From: DASXUX01 sp036504595
GTDB taxonomy: Bacteria; Planctomycetota; SZUA-567; H5-PLA8
Assembly (NCBI GenBank): GCA_036504595.1
Contig: DASXUX010000067.1
Location: 310,001-374,000 of the forward strand
DNA length: 64,000 nt
Direction of reading: 5' to 3'
Part shown: positions 51,481 to 60,410 of the stretch, one piece after another
How the letters are laid out: every line of letters begins with the position of its first letter
How positions within the stretch are numbered: the stretch's first letter is position 1
Program-made: the position numbers and the translations under genes
The notes under the pieces: generated by a model
What the model saw: only the letters and a program-made list of their open reading frames with translations
Database searches by the model: none
Told to the model about the DNA's origin: nothing

Positions 51481-51623
51481 TAAACGCGAAATAGACATTG
51501 CTCGACGCTGCGTGGGGGCAGGTTAAGCAAGAAAAAGCGCGGATCAACAGGGAAACGGACGATACTTGAACTGCGCTTTTACGCCCCTTTTTTGAACCCC
51601 ACGCGGCCAGGAAAAGGACTGCG

Positions 51624-52232
51624 ATGTATCAACTCAAGAGATCGGGACGCAAAGCTGCGCGTGCATTTGTGCTACTGACCCTGATAGCCGTCGCGCCGTT
51701 CGTGTGCGCGACTGAAGAACAGACAGAACGAAAGTCGGAGGCTGTGTCGGCGTCGAGCAGTTCCCAGGCGCCACAGCCGCTGGCATTCCTCAATGCCGAT
51801 GAGCCCGATGCTTTGGCCATTGCGCAATGTCTGGTGGACACGTTCCTGAGCAAGGATCAACTGCAGGCAGAAGTCAAAAAACTGCGCAGCCGGTTTGAGG
51901 ACTGGGAAAAAGACACCGGCGGCGACATGACGCGCTACCTGAACGACCGCCTCGTCATCGTGGCGCTCGGCGCGGCCAATGGCAAAGTTGAAAAGATCCA
52001 ACGCGGCATTCTGTGGCTGGCCTTCTACAAGCAGTTTAATCAGGATAGTCCGGGCATCGTCGAGAAGTTCATCCGCGAACATCACAATTCGCTGGAGCGG
52101 CTCTTTACGGACTTTACTTGGGAGAAAGCCAGCGCCTACGTGAAGAACAAAGAGTGGCGCAAAGACATCGAAGAACGCAAGCACGCCGACGCCGCCATCC
52201 CGTCCGCCGAACTGCGACCCAGCGAAGATTAA
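51624..52232 (+). CDS. Secreted helical protein of unknown function
   Basis: 202 aa with a signal peptide (ARAFVLLTLIAVAPFVCA). A serine/alanine linker (SEAVSASSSSQAPQP) is followed by a helical domain rich in charged residues (SKDQLQAEVKKLRSRFEDWE, KFIREHHNSLERLFTDFTW). No family is recognised and no catalytic motif stands out. AAAGGA precedes the ATG by nine bases. It ends just before a cloverleaf-like repeat and is likely monocistronic. Confidence 0.7.
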   Translation: MYQLKRSGRKAARAFVLLTLIAVAPFVCATEEQTERKSEAVSASSSSQAPQPLAFLNADEPDALAIAQCLVDTFLSKDQLQAEVKKLRSRFEDWEKDTGGDMTRYLNDRLVIVALGAANGKVEKIQRGILWLAFYKQFNQDSPGIVEKFIREHHNSLERLFTDFTWEKASAYVKNKEWRKDIEERKHADAAIPSAELRPSED

Positions 52233-52242
52233 CCCCATATCA

Positions 52243-52395
52243 TGTGTGGCACGGGCAGGCCGCTGGAGCGTCTTTTTGCTCCAGCGGATTGCCCGTGCAG
52301 AGGCGCGCCGGATTCACGGGCAATCCGCGCCACGAACAGCCATCGGTCCTTGATACCGACGCACCATGCGCGGCGCGGCCTGCCCGTGCCACACA
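52243..52395. repeat. Cloverleaf-like structured repeat, copy 2
   Basis: Outer stem TGTGTGGCACGGGCAGGCCG (52243-52262) pairs perfectly with 52376-52395. Arm 1 is GCTGGAGC-gtcttttt-GCTCCAGC (52262-52285). Central stem GGATTGCCCGTG (52286-52297) pairs with 52315-52326. Arm 2 is longer, with an inner TCGGT/ACCGA hairpin. Confidence 0.92.
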
Positions 52396-52529
52396 CGATT
52401 TCGGAGCAGACCCGACAGACGTTGGTTCCCTATCCCCATCTTGATCCGAAATTGTTTTGAGTTTTGCCGTGCCCAAAATATCATGCCCGAGTGGGTTGGC
52501 GATTTCTCGCGTCCGAATGAGGCTGGCTG

Positions 52530-52559
52530 TTGACAGGGGTGCACAGCGGGTGGTATGAC
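52530..52559 (+). promoter_or_regulatory. Sigma-70-like promoter for the response regulator gene
   Basis: TTGACA, 18-bp spacer, TATGAC, about 20 bases before the ATG at 52580. Confidence 0.55.
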
Positions 52560-52579
52560 CGCTCTGGGGGATTGGAACT

Positions 52580-52948
52580 ATGGCAAAACTACTGGTTGTG
52601 GACGACGACAAGAACCTGCGGCAGCTCTATGAACAGGAGCTCGCGGAAGAAGGCCATGAGGTCACGCTGGCCAGCAGCGGCCCGGAGGCTCTTGAATATT
52701 TGAAGAATAACCGTCCGGACTTGATCATTCTGGACATCTCCATGCCCGGAATGGACGGCATTGAAGCCCTGGGAAAGATTCTCGCCAAAGACAAGACGAT
52801 GCCCGTGATCTTGAACACCGCATACTCGACCTACAAAGATAACTTCATGACCTGGTCGGCCGACGCGTACGTCGTCAAGTCCGGCGACCTGACCGAACTG
52901 ATTGCGAAGATCAAAGACGTGCTCAAAACGCGAGGGATGACAGCTTAA
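52580..52948 (+). CDS. Single-domain response regulator (receiver only)
   Basis: 122 aa, a complete CheY/Spo0F-like receiver with no output domain. Acidic pocket DDD near residues 8-10, phospho-acceptor Asp in LIILDISMPGMDG near 53, Thr in ILNTAYS and Lys in YVVKSGD. It would take a phosphoryl group from a histidine kinase and pass it on or act by binding a partner. No kinase gene is adjacent. The C-terminus (TELIAKIKDVLKTRG) is standard. Confidence 0.93.
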   Translation: MAKLLVVDDDKNLRQLYEQELAEEGHEVTLASSGPEALEYLKNNRPDLIILDISMPGMDGIEALGKILAKDKTMPVILNTAYSTYKDNFMTWSADAYVVKSGDLTELIAKIKDVLKTRGMTA

Positions 52949-52951
52949 CGG

Positions 52952-53073
52952 CTGGTTTATGGTTCGAAGTTCGTGGTTCATGGTTGGCGCAAGCGGGAGC
53001 GCCAATGCTTAGCCATCTGCTCGCCATGCCCGCAACAACGAACCACGAAACCATAAACGCTAAACCACGAACC
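52952..53073. repeat. Heptad array 14, inverted pair (unit TGGTTCA/TGGTTTA)
   Basis: Left arm 52952-52986 (TGGTTTATGGTTCGAAGTTC onward), right arm 53037-53073 (AACGAACCACGAAACCATAA onward). The spacer includes a GCGGGAGCGCC hairpin. It fills the gap between the response regulator and glgC. Confidence 0.88.
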
Positions 53074-53084
53074 GGGAACTGAGA

Positions 53085-54335
53085 ATGCCCCAACAACTGC
53101 TAAAGGATACGTTGGCCCTCGTTCTGGCGGGCGGGCAGGGCGAGCGCCTGTATCCGCTGACCAAGGATCGCGCCAAGCCTGCAGTGCCGTTCGGCGGAAT
53201 CTACCGCATCATCGACTTCACGCTCTCCAACTGCTTGAATTCCGAACTCTCTCGCATCTACGTCATGACGCAGTACAAATCGTTTTCGCTCGACCGGCAC
53301 ATCATGCTGGGCTGGAGCGGCCTGTTCAACAATCCGGAACTCGGCCGCTATATCCACATCCTGCCGCCACAGCAGCGCACGGGGCAAACGTGGTACCAGG
53401 GCACGGCCGACGCGATCTACCAGAACATTTACACGCTCGAACGCGAGAAGCCGCAATATGTCCTCATTCTCTCCGGCGACCACATCTACAAGATGAACTA
53501 CGCCGAAATGTTGAGCTACCACGTTGAACACAAAGCCGACATCACGATCTCCTGCGTCACGGTTCCCAAGGCCGAAGCCAATCAGTTCGGCATCGCCGTC
53601 GTGGACGAAGAGAACCGCATCAAGGCGTTTCAGGAAAAGCCCAAAGAGAACCCGGCGACCATCCCCAGCGATCCGACCAGTTGCTTCGCCAGCATGGGCG
53701 TCTACGTGTTCTCGATCGAGCCGCTGGTGCGACGGATTTCAGCCGACGCGCGCCGCGAGACCGCTCACGATTTCGGGAAGAACATCATCCCCGAGATGGT
53801 CGCCGAAAATGCGCGCGTCTACGCGTATCCGTTCAAGGATGAAAACAAAAAAGACGTCGCCTACTGGCGCGACGTGGGCACGATCGACGGCTATTACGAA
53901 GCGAACATGGATCTGACCGAGGTCACGCCGCACTTCAATCTGTACGACGAAAGCTGGCCGATCCGCACCTACCGCGAACAATTCCCGCCCGCCAAGTTCG
54001 TGTTCTCCGAGCCGATTAGCGACCAGCCCACGCGCCGCGGCCAGGCCCTGGACAGCCTGATCCCCGGCGGGGTGATCATTTCTGGCGGAACGGTGATCCA
54101 CAGCGTCCTTTCGCCGCAAGTTCGCGTGAATAGTTACAGCCACGTCGCCGATTCTATATTGATGGAAGGCGTGAGCATTGGGCGGCGCGCACGCATCCGC
54201 AAGGCCATTGTGGACAAAGGCGTTCGCATTCCCGAAGGCACCACGATCGGCTACGACCCGGAGGCGGATCGCGCGCGCTTCACCGTCACAGGCAACGGCG
54301 TGGTCGTCGTCCCAAAGGAAATGCCGCTGACGTAA
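53085..54335 (+). CDS. glgC: Glucose-1-phosphate adenylyltransferase
   Basis: 416 aa (typical 400-430). It makes ADP-glucose from ATP and glucose-1-P, the first committed step of glycogen synthesis. The N-terminal nucleotidyltransferase has LVLAGGQGERLYPLTKDRAK, PAVPFGGIYRIIDFTLSNC and GTADAIYQNI, with FQEKP further on. The C-terminal left-handed beta-helix starts near 300 (SLIPGGVIISGGTVIHSVLS). Two genes further, a GH57 branching enzyme completes a glycogen group; a glycogen synthase is not in the window. Confidence 0.96.
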   Translation: MPQQLLKDTLALVLAGGQGERLYPLTKDRAKPAVPFGGIYRIIDFTLSNCLNSELSRIYVMTQYKSFSLDRHIMLGWSGLFNNPELGRYIHILPPQQRTGQTWYQGTADAIYQNIYTLEREKPQYVLILSGDHIYKMNYAEMLSYHVEHKADITISCVTVPKAEANQFGIAVVDEENRIKAFQEKPKENPATIPSDPTSCFASMGVYVFSIEPLVRRISADARRETAHDFGKNIIPEMVAENARVYAYPFKDENKKDVAYWRDVGTIDGYYEANMDLTEVTPHFNLYDESWPIRTYREQFPPAKFVFSEPISDQPTRRGQALDSLIPGGVIISGGTVIHSVLSPQVRVNSYSHVADSILMEGVSIGRRARIRKAIVDKGVRIPEGTTIGYDPEADRARFTVTGNGVVVVPKEMPLT

Positions 54336-54476
54336 TGTGGCACGCTTGTGTTCGCGCGTCTTTTTGCGCGGACTCAAGCGTGCTGGTCGCCGCATCTGCA
54401 CGCATGAGATTGACGCCAAGGCGAGCCCCCACCAGCCACATGCGTGCCACATGGCGCCAATCGCATGCGTGCCACC
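54336..54476. repeat. GTGGCACG hairpin element, copy C
   Basis: TGTGGCACGCTTGTGTTCGCGC, with GCGCGGACTCAAGCGTGC as partner around the loop GTCTTTTT (54358-54365). Closed by GCGTGCCACA at 54442-54451; a second GCATGCGTGCCACC follows at 54463-54476. Begins directly after the glgC stop. Confidence 0.88.
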
Positions 54477-54521
54477 GGCCCGCGGGTTGCTTAGCACCGG
54501 ATGCGAAAAGGACCTTCGGCC

Positions 54522-55340
54522 ATGAACACCAAGCCCAAGCCTCGTGCGCCCCGCTCCGCACCGGTCATTGCACCCGCGAATCCGTCCGGAAAGCCCACCC
54601 ACGGTGGCGATTCCGCGCCGGCCAGCGAACCCATAGCAAAACGAAAAGCCCTGCGCCGTGAAACCGTGCACACGCTTCAGGAACGGCAAAAACAGCTCTC
54701 CGAATTGGCTTCATTGAAACAGTCCGGCACTCCAGCCGTGCTGCCGCCCGCGCCAGCGGTGGAGGCCAGTTCGAAAGCGCCGCCGCCACCGGCTGAGCCC
54801 ATTGCGGCGGCGGAGTCCGTCGATCGCGGCGCACCCATTCCGGATCATTATGGAATGGATCGTCTGGTCGCGATGCCTCGCGATGCCGAATGGGTCTACG
54901 TCTACTGGGAACTTAAAGGCGGCAGCCTCGATCGGCTGCGCTTCAACTGCTCGGCCGAAGTGATCGACAACGCGCGCTGGATTTTACGAGTGCAATCGCT
55001 CTCGGCCCGCGGCGAGGCCACACAGCGGCTGGTGGACGTGGACCTGCGTGCCAGCAACTGGTACCTGAAGGCCGCGCCGGGCTGGCGGCTGAAGATCGAA
55101 CTCGGCTTTGTCAATGCTCACGGCGAATTCGTTCTCGTGCTGACCGCAAATGAAATCGGAATGCCAACGCCGTCGGTCTCTGAAGTCGTGGACGAACGCT
55201 GGCTGATTCAGCGCCAGGAGTTGGAAAAGCTGCTCGCCGCCGCTGAAGTCGATGGCGTGGGCGGATCGTCGAGCGGCGCCCCGCGCTTTACGCGGGTGGA
55301 GCAGCCACGGGCAATGGGAGTCATTCCGCCGCCGTTGTAA
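54522..55340 (+). CDS. DUF4912 domain protein
   Basis: 272 aa from the ATG at 54522, preceded by AAAGGA. The first 100 residues are basic and alanine/proline-rich and probably disordered. Residues about 105-215 carry the DUF4912 pattern: DHYGMDRLVAMPRDAEWVYV, then YWEL, and later VDVDLRASNWYLKAAPG with LGFVNAHGEFVLVL. This beta-sandwich domain is known next to GH57 (DUF1957) genes in many phyla and may be a carbohydrate-binding partner. Its place between glgC and the branching enzyme fits that. Confidence 0.88.
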   Translation: MNTKPKPRAPRSAPVIAPANPSGKPTHGGDSAPASEPIAKRKALRRETVHTLQERQKQLSELASLKQSGTPAVLPPAPAVEASSKAPPPPAEPIAAAESVDRGAPIPDHYGMDRLVAMPRDAEWVYVYWELKGGSLDRLRFNCSAEVIDNARWILRVQSLSARGEATQRLVDVDLRASNWYLKAAPGWRLKIELGFVNAHGEFVLVLTANEIGMPTPSVSEVVDERWLIQRQELEKLLAAAEVDGVGGSSSGAPRFTRVEQPRAMGVIPPPL

Positions 55341-55392
55341 CGCAATCCTCTGGATTGCGCCGTGCGGGAGTACGCAATCCGGGAGGATTGCG
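55341..55392. repeat. CGCAATCC hairpins, copies C and D
   Basis: CGCAATCC-tct-GGATTGCG at 55341-55359 and CGCAATCC-ggga-GGATTGCG at 55373-55392, in tandem directly before the GH57 ribosome site. Confidence 0.9.
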
Positions 55393-55411
55393 CCACAACA
55401 AAGGAGCACCC

Positions 55412-57004
55412 ATGGCCAACGGCTCGACGCCGAAGGGGTATCTGACGCTGGTCCTGCACGCGCACCTTCCGTTTGTGCGGCATCCCGAACATCCCGAATT
55501 TCTCGAAGAAGACTGGCTGTACGAGGCGATGACCGAGACCTACATCCCGTTGCTGCTCATGCTGGAAGGCTTTGAGCGCGACAAGGTGCCGGCGTGCTTC
55601 ACGATGAGCCTGACGCCGCCGCTGTGCGAGATGCTCGCCGACAAGCTGCTGCAGGACCGCTACTCGGCGAAGCTCGCCAAGCTGCAGGCGCTCAGCGAAC
55701 AGGAAATCAAGCGCACCCAGGACACGCCGTTTGCCGCCGCCGCCGCCGACTATCAGCAGCGCTTCGCGCGTTGCCGGACGCTCTTCGACAAGTGGGAACG
55801 CAATCTGGTCACTGCCTTCAAGCATTATCAGGAGGAAGGCTTTCTCGAGATCATCACCTGCGGCGCGACGCACGGCTTTCTGCCGCTGATGGCTTCCGAG
55901 TCCAGCATCCGCGCGCAGATTCAGGTCGCCGTCGTCAATTACCGCAAGCATTTCGGCCGCAGCCCGAAAGGCATCTGGCTTCCCGAATGCGCCTACGCCC
56001 CGGGGATCGACAAGTACTTGCGCGAGGCCGGCATCCAGTTCTTCTTCATCGACACGCACGGCCTTGCGTACGGCACGCCGCGGCCGCGCTACGGACAATT
56101 CCGCCCGATCTTCTGCCCGAGCGGCGTGGCCGCTTTCGCGCGCGACGCGGAAAGCAGCAAGCAGGTCTGGTCGAGCGAAGAAGGCTACCCCGGCGATGCC
56201 GACTACCGCGAGTTCTATCGCGACCTCGGCTACGACGCCGACTACGCGTACATCAAGCCCTTCCTGCACAGCGACGGGGTGCGCCGCAACACCGGCATCA
56301 AGTACCACCGCATCACCGGCCGCGTGTCGCTGGGCGAGAAGCAGCCGTACAACCCCGGCGCCGCAAAAGAGAAAGCCGCGTCGCACGCGGGAAACTTCAT
56401 GTTCAACCGGCAACACCAGGCGAATTGGCTGAACGGCGTCCTGGGCGTCGAACCGTGCATCGTAGCGCCCTACGATGCCGAACTTTTCGGCCACTGGTGG
56501 TACGAAGGCCCGATGTTTCTCGATTTCCTGATGCGCAAGATCTGCTTCGATCAGGATGAAATCGCGCTGACGACGCCCTCGCGCTTCCTTGACCGCTTCC
56601 GCACGCACCAGGTTCTGGAACCGTCGGCCAGTTCGTGGGGCGACAAGGGCTACTTTGAAGTGTGGCTCAACGGTTCAAACGATTGGATTTACCGCCACCT
56701 GCACGCCAGCGAAATGCGCATGCGCGAGCTCGTCCGCCGCTTTGCGAATCCCACAGGGCTTCAAGAACGCGCGCTGAAGCAAGCCGCTCGCGAATTGCTG
56801 CTCGCGCAATCCAGCGACTGGGCGTTCATTATGACGACCGGCACAATGGTCGCCTACGCTGAGAAGCGCACGCGCGACCATCTGCATCGCTTCAACGGCC
56901 TCTACCTGCAGCTTGTCGAGAACCGCATCGAAGAGCCGTGGTTGCGCGAGCTCGAAAGCAAAGACAACATCTTTAGCGAACTGGACGCGCGGGTGTACGC
57001 GTAA
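55412..57004 (+). CDS. GH57 1,4-alpha-glucan branching enzyme (DUF1957 type)
   Basis: 530 aa from the ATG at 55412 (AAAGGAG upstream). It introduces alpha-1,6 branches into glycogen. The GH57 start LTLVLHAHLPFVRHP is present. The catalytic nucleophile is E192 in GIWLPECAYAPG, and the acid/base is D355 in VAPYDAELFGHWW. A C-terminal helical DUF1957 domain follows (WAFIMTTGTMVAYAEKRTRD), with the conserved LLAQSSDW. With glgC and DUF4912 it forms the glycogen cluster. Confidence 0.94.
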   Translation: MANGSTPKGYLTLVLHAHLPFVRHPEHPEFLEEDWLYEAMTETYIPLLLMLEGFERDKVPACFTMSLTPPLCEMLADKLLQDRYSAKLAKLQALSEQEIKRTQDTPFAAAAADYQQRFARCRTLFDKWERNLVTAFKHYQEEGFLEIITCGATHGFLPLMASESSIRAQIQVAVVNYRKHFGRSPKGIWLPECAYAPGIDKYLREAGIQFFFIDTHGLAYGTPRPRYGQFRPIFCPSGVAAFARDAESSKQVWSSEEGYPGDADYREFYRDLGYDADYAYIKPFLHSDGVRRNTGIKYHRITGRVSLGEKQPYNPGAAKEKAASHAGNFMFNRQHQANWLNGVLGVEPCIVAPYDAELFGHWWYEGPMFLDFLMRKICFDQDEIALTTPSRFLDRFRTHQVLEPSASSWGDKGYFEVWLNGSNDWIYRHLHASEMRMRELVRRFANPTGLQERALKQAARELLLAQSSDWAFIMTTGTMVAYAEKRTRDHLHRFNGLYLQLVENRIEEPWLRELESKDNIFSELDARVYA

Positions 57005-57010
57005 CGGCGC

Positions 57011-57161
57011 TGTGTGGCACGGGCAGGCCGAGCCGCGGTTGCGCCAACGTATAACGGACAAACGCTGTTGCGGCTCGGATTGCCCGTGAACCCGGCGCGC
57101 CTCTGCACGGGCAATCTACCGGAGCAAGAAGCCGCTCCGGTAGCCTGCCCCGTGCCACACA
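57011..57161. repeat. Cloverleaf-like structured repeat, copy 3
   Basis: Outer stem TGTGTGGCACGGGCAGGC pairs with GCCTGCCCCGTGCCACACA at the right end (one bulge). Arm 1 AGCCGC...GCGGCT has a long loop. Central stem GATTGCCCGTG (57078-57088) pairs with 57106-57116. Arm 2 is TACCGGAGC-aagaagcc-GCTCCGGTA (57117-57142). Confidence 0.92.
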
Positions 57162-57211
57162 GCCACCGATTTCACCTTGTGCTTTGCGCCGCCCCGTATA
57201 AAGGTATCGGC

Positions 57212-58321
57212 GTGAGCAAATTCGATTCCCCCTCCTTATGGGAACGCTACGGCCCGCGGACGATCGCCTACGTGGTCGGTTTTGGCGTCTTCGTGCTGCT
57301 GGCTCTGGGCGCGATGGGCTCCTGCGCCACGACAGCCAAGAACACCGAAGTTGCGATCATCGTCAACAATGTGACCGGCGGCGTCTCGCTCCTGGAAAAC
57401 GGCGGCATGGTCCTGCACCTGCCGTATGGGCTGAGTTCCGTCTACAAAATCGACAAGTCGCAGCGCGTGCTGTATCTGACGAAGGATCATCACCCGAAGC
57501 CCGGGAACAAAGAAAAGCATTCGGGCGGCGAGCAGATCAACATCAAGACCAATGACGGCAGCAACGTGCAGATCGACGTCGAAGTGGTGTACCAGCTCAT
57601 CGCCAAGCAAGCGGCGAAGGCCTATCGCGAACTGGGCGACGAGGAGAACATCGAGGACATCATCCGCGCACTCACCCGTTCGGTGGTGCGCAGCGAATTC
57701 GGCGAACTGACCACGCTGCAGATCTCCGAGGCCCAGGAGCGCACGACGAAGCTCGCGGCCACGCAGAAGAAACTGGCGTTGGAACTCGAACCGATCGGCA
57801 TCGAAATTGTCTCCATCAACACGAAGAATTACCACTTCGATGAGCAATACGACACCATCGTGAAGGACCGCAAGGTTGCCGATCAGACTCTGGAGAACCA
57901 GAAGGACTACCAGGACACGGCGACGGAAAAAGGCAAGCGCATGATCGCGGAAGCCGAGCGCGACAAACAGACCGCGCTGGCGCAACTTGCCGGCGACCTG
58001 GCCAAGAAACTGCTCGTCGCCGAAGGTGAAGCCAAGCGCACAATGACCAAGGCGCAGCAGCTCGCCTACCAGAACGAACGCGAAGGAGAGATCGCGCTGA
58101 AGAACGCCGAGCAGGAAGCCGCGGCTCTGCTGGCCGAAGGGCAGCGCAAGGCCGAGGGCATCGAAAAGCTGATGGACGCCTACGAAAAGGGCGGCGAAGG
58201 CCTCGTGCGCGAGGCGCTGGCCAAGCTTTACCAGGGCGTGAAGGTGCGCGCGCGGCCGTACTCGGTGGGCGACAAGATCGAGCAGTTTCGGATGGCGCCG
58301 GTTGTGCCGGCAGGGAAATGA
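57212..58321 (+). CDS. SPFH/prohibitin-family membrane protein (first of pair)
   Basis: 369 aa from a GTG at 57212 (AAAGG seven bases before). One N-terminal transmembrane helix (TIAYVVGFGVFVLLALGAMG) is followed by the SPFH domain (EVAIIVNNVTGGVSLLENGG, VQIDVEVVYQLI, IRALTRSVVRSEFGELT). A long coiled coil (LENQKDYQDTATEKGKRMIAE onward) follows, and the C-terminus ends RPYSVGDKIEQF. SPFH proteins form ring-like membrane assemblies; HflK/HflC and prohibitins regulate membrane proteases. It is coupled to the next gene by an ATGA overlap. Confidence 0.88.
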   Translation: MSKFDSPSLWERYGPRTIAYVVGFGVFVLLALGAMGSCATTAKNTEVAIIVNNVTGGVSLLENGGMVLHLPYGLSSVYKIDKSQRVLYLTKDHHPKPGNKEKHSGGEQINIKTNDGSNVQIDVEVVYQLIAKQAAKAYRELGDEENIEDIIRALTRSVVRSEFGELTTLQISEAQERTTKLAATQKKLALELEPIGIEIVSINTKNYHFDEQYDTIVKDRKVADQTLENQKDYQDTATEKGKRMIAEAERDKQTALAQLAGDLAKKLLVAEGEAKRTMTKAQQLAYQNEREGEIALKNAEQEAAALLAEGQRKAEGIEKLMDAYEKGGEGLVREALAKLYQGVKVRARPYSVGDKIEQFRMAPVVPAGK

Positions 58322-59412
58322 GTGGTATGGCTGAGGACGTTCGTCTTTCGAAGGCCGGATGCATCGCCGCCAGCGTCGTCGTGCTGCTAGCGCTGGGCGT
58401 TCTGTTCTTGTGGACGTGCACGGTCAAGATCAAAGCCAACGAGTTCGGCGTGCGCACGAAGCTGACGACCTCCGGGGTAGAGGAGATCGATCACGCACCG
58501 GGCTACGTGCTGGCCATCCCGGGACTTCACACCGTCAGACTGTGGGACATCACCTGGACGAACCTTAAGGAAACGCTGCAGATCCGCGGCAGCGACCAGT
58601 ACACGACGACCGTGGATATTTCCGTGCTCTTGCGTATTGAGCCCGGCATGTGCCACAAAGTCGCCAAGCATTATGAAGACGAAGAACACGTCAACAAGTA
58701 TGCGCGCACCCTTTTGAACAAGTATGCCAACGAGATCCTGGCTCAGATGAAGACCGAGGACTTCTACAATCCGAAAGTCCGCGATGAAAAGGCGTTGGCC
58801 GCCGAACATGCGATGTCCGAACAGCTCAAGCCCGTCGGCATCGAAGTCAAGAACCTGCTGGTTCGCAACATCATCTACGATCCAAAATTCGAAGAGCAGC
58901 TTCTGCAAAAGCAACTGGCCGGGCAGACCAAGAGCCTGGAAGTGGCCAAAGGAAAACTTGCGGGCGCGCAAACGGAGACGGAATTGATCCAGCGCAAGGC
59001 GGAGGCTGAGGTCAAGCGCACCGACGAAACCAAGCGGCAGGAGATTGAAAATCTGACCGTCGAGACCGATCGCAAGATCAACCAGATCACGCAGGACGCC
59101 AAGCTCGAAGCCGCCAACATCATCGCCAAGTCCGAATCGCTCAAACGCCAGAAGACCGCCGAAGCCGATTTTCTCAAAGCCAAAGCTCAGGCGATGGGCA
59201 CCGAACTGCTCAGCCGCGTTTACGCCCGTCCCGGTGCGTCGTGCTACTTCGCGCGGCAGGCGGTCGAAAACATGAGCATCGCCGAAGTCGAAGTCAACTC
59301 CAACACATTCAATCCGTTGGATTCCGAGAAGCTCCTGAAGGCGCTGGGTCTGGAACTGCATGCGCAGCCCTTGCCGCCGGCCGGTCCTTCCAGCGCCAAA
59401 CCCAAACCATGA
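58318..59412 (+). CDS. SPFH/prohibitin-family membrane protein (second of pair)
   Basis: 364 aa. N-terminal helix (IAASVVVLLALGVLFLWTC), then SPFH domain (KIKANEFGVRTKLTTSGVEE, TTVDISVLLRIEP, ARTLLNKYANEIL). A coiled coil rich in A/E/K (KAEAEVKRTDETKRQEIENL) leads to a globular end (VYARPGASCYFARQAVENMS). It differs strongly from the first, as HflK and HflC do, so a hetero-oligomer is likely. Starts and ends both overlap neighbours as ATGA, which indicates translational coupling in one operon. Confidence 0.88.
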   Translation: MSGMAEDVRLSKAGCIAASVVVLLALGVLFLWTCTVKIKANEFGVRTKLTTSGVEEIDHAPGYVLAIPGLHTVRLWDITWTNLKETLQIRGSDQYTTTVDISVLLRIEPGMCHKVAKHYEDEEHVNKYARTLLNKYANEILAQMKTEDFYNPKVRDEKALAAEHAMSEQLKPVGIEVKNLLVRNIIYDPKFEEQLLQKQLAGQTKSLEVAKGKLAGAQTETELIQRKAEAEVKRTDETKRQEIENLTVETDRKINQITQDAKLEAANIIAKSESLKRQKTAEADFLKAKAQAMGTELLSRVYARPGASCYFARQAVENMSIAEVEVNSNTFNPLDSEKLLKALGLELHAQPLPPAGPSSAKPKP

Positions 59413-60353
59413 GCACCGACCAGCGCCCGCACGACGACGCCCAACGCAAACGCGAGCAGTCTGCGCGCGAAGAACTTCGTACCGCAGGCGTCCTGCCTGT
59501 CTCCGTCAGTGCCGGCGAGACGTCGGCCGTACGTAGTGCGGGCGTCTCGCCCGCTGCTCCGGGCACTGCTGGGCTAGCCAGCACTGGCACGCCGCGCATC
59601 TGGGTTCTGCCAACCGCAAGCGGAGAGTGGTGGCCGATCGCCGAAACCAACCCCGAGGCGTGGGCACAGGTTCGGCCGGACATGCAGCCCCAAATTCTTT
59701 CGCCCAAAGTCGAAGGCGACGCGAGCCTGGCGATCGCACAGCAGGGCCGCGGTTGCGTGATGCGCTGCATGACGGACAAAGTCGCCGACTCGCTGTTTGC
59801 GTTCGTCAGCCGCGGGATGCTATCCGGCATGCTGATGCTGATCGCGCTCTTCGGCCTGCGCATGCCCGGCTGGCTGAAAGAATTCGACACGCTGTTGCTG
59901 CTAGGCAGCACCGCGTTTCTCATCTACTCGATCGTGCGTTATGGCGCTGCCGCGATGCGCTGGCACAACCATCGCATCGATGTCGGCAACGCGCTGGCGC
60001 GCGCGAAATGGGTGCAGAGTCCCCTGGCCGAGCGCCTCGTCAAAGCCCTCACGCTGCGCCATACGCTGCCGCCGGCCGAACGCGGCAAATCGCCGGACGA
60101 CGAACTGCTCGACGTCGGAGCATACCGCAATCTGATCCGTGACGGCGTGACGACCGAAGCCGAACTCTGCGCGCTGGGCAAGCAGATCGCCGAGGCGCTC
60201 GACATCGGCAAGCCCAATGACGAACGTCCGATCGCCGAAATCGCTCGCAAAGCCGGCCTCGACACTGAAACCGCCATCTTCTATCGCGACCTCGCCGCCG
60301 CCGCCGCGGTGATTGCGCTGGACAGCGAGATGTCGCGAGCGATTAGTGCGTAA
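59409..60353 (+). CDS. Membrane protein of the SPFH operon
   Basis: 314 aa from the ATG at 59409, overlapping the SPFH stop as ATGA. Two close transmembrane helices (about 135-185: GMLSGMLMLIALFGL, LLLLGSTAFLIYSIV) separate a mostly soluble N-terminal part (RIWVLPTASGEWWPIAETNP) from a helical C-terminal part with conserved-looking LLDVGAYRNLIRDGVTTE. No family is recognised. Residues about 25-60 are REP sequence (SAGVSPAAPG, 59476-59560) read in frame. It is probably the partner or regulator of the SPFH pair. Confidence 0.75.
   Translation: MSTDQRPHDDAQRKREQSAREELRTAGVLPVSVSAGETSAVRSAGVSPAAPGTAGLASTGTPRIWVLPTASGEWWPIAETNPEAWAQVRPDMQPQILSPKVEGDASLAIAQQGRGCVMRCMTDKVADSLFAFVSRGMLSGMLMLIALFGLRMPGWLKEFDTLLLLGSTAFLIYSIVRYGAAAMRWHNHRIDVGNALARAKWVQSPLAERLVKALTLRHTLPPAERGKSPDDELLDVGAYRNLIRDGVTTEAELCALGKQIAEALDIGKPNDERPIAEIARKAGLDTETAIFYRDLAAAAAVIALDSEMSRAISA
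59476..59560. repeat. REP-like palindromes inside CDS
   Basis: GTACCGCAGGCGTCCTGCCT, GCCGGCGAGACGTCGGC and GTAGTGCGGGCGTCTCGCCC in a row, read in frame in the membrane protein. Confidence 0.75.
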
Positions 60354-60410
60354 TCGGGAGCAGGCGAGCTTCCGCACAAATAGTCTGCCCGCGGGTTATC
60401 GAGCACCTCT

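Larger units (their letters stand above)
51183..51623. other. Intergenic region with an inverted heptad pair and a CACATGTG site
   Basis: About 440 bp. Array 13 occupies 51191-51299. Base pairs 51300-51620 have no gene I can support; a 65-codon minus-strand frame there lacks a ribosome site. A CACATGTG site lies at 51461-51480. Confidence 0.5.

Noticed and set aside
51333..51530. 65-codon minus-strand frame upstream of the secreted helical protein
   Set aside because: No ribosome site, no motif, and codon use unlike neighbours.
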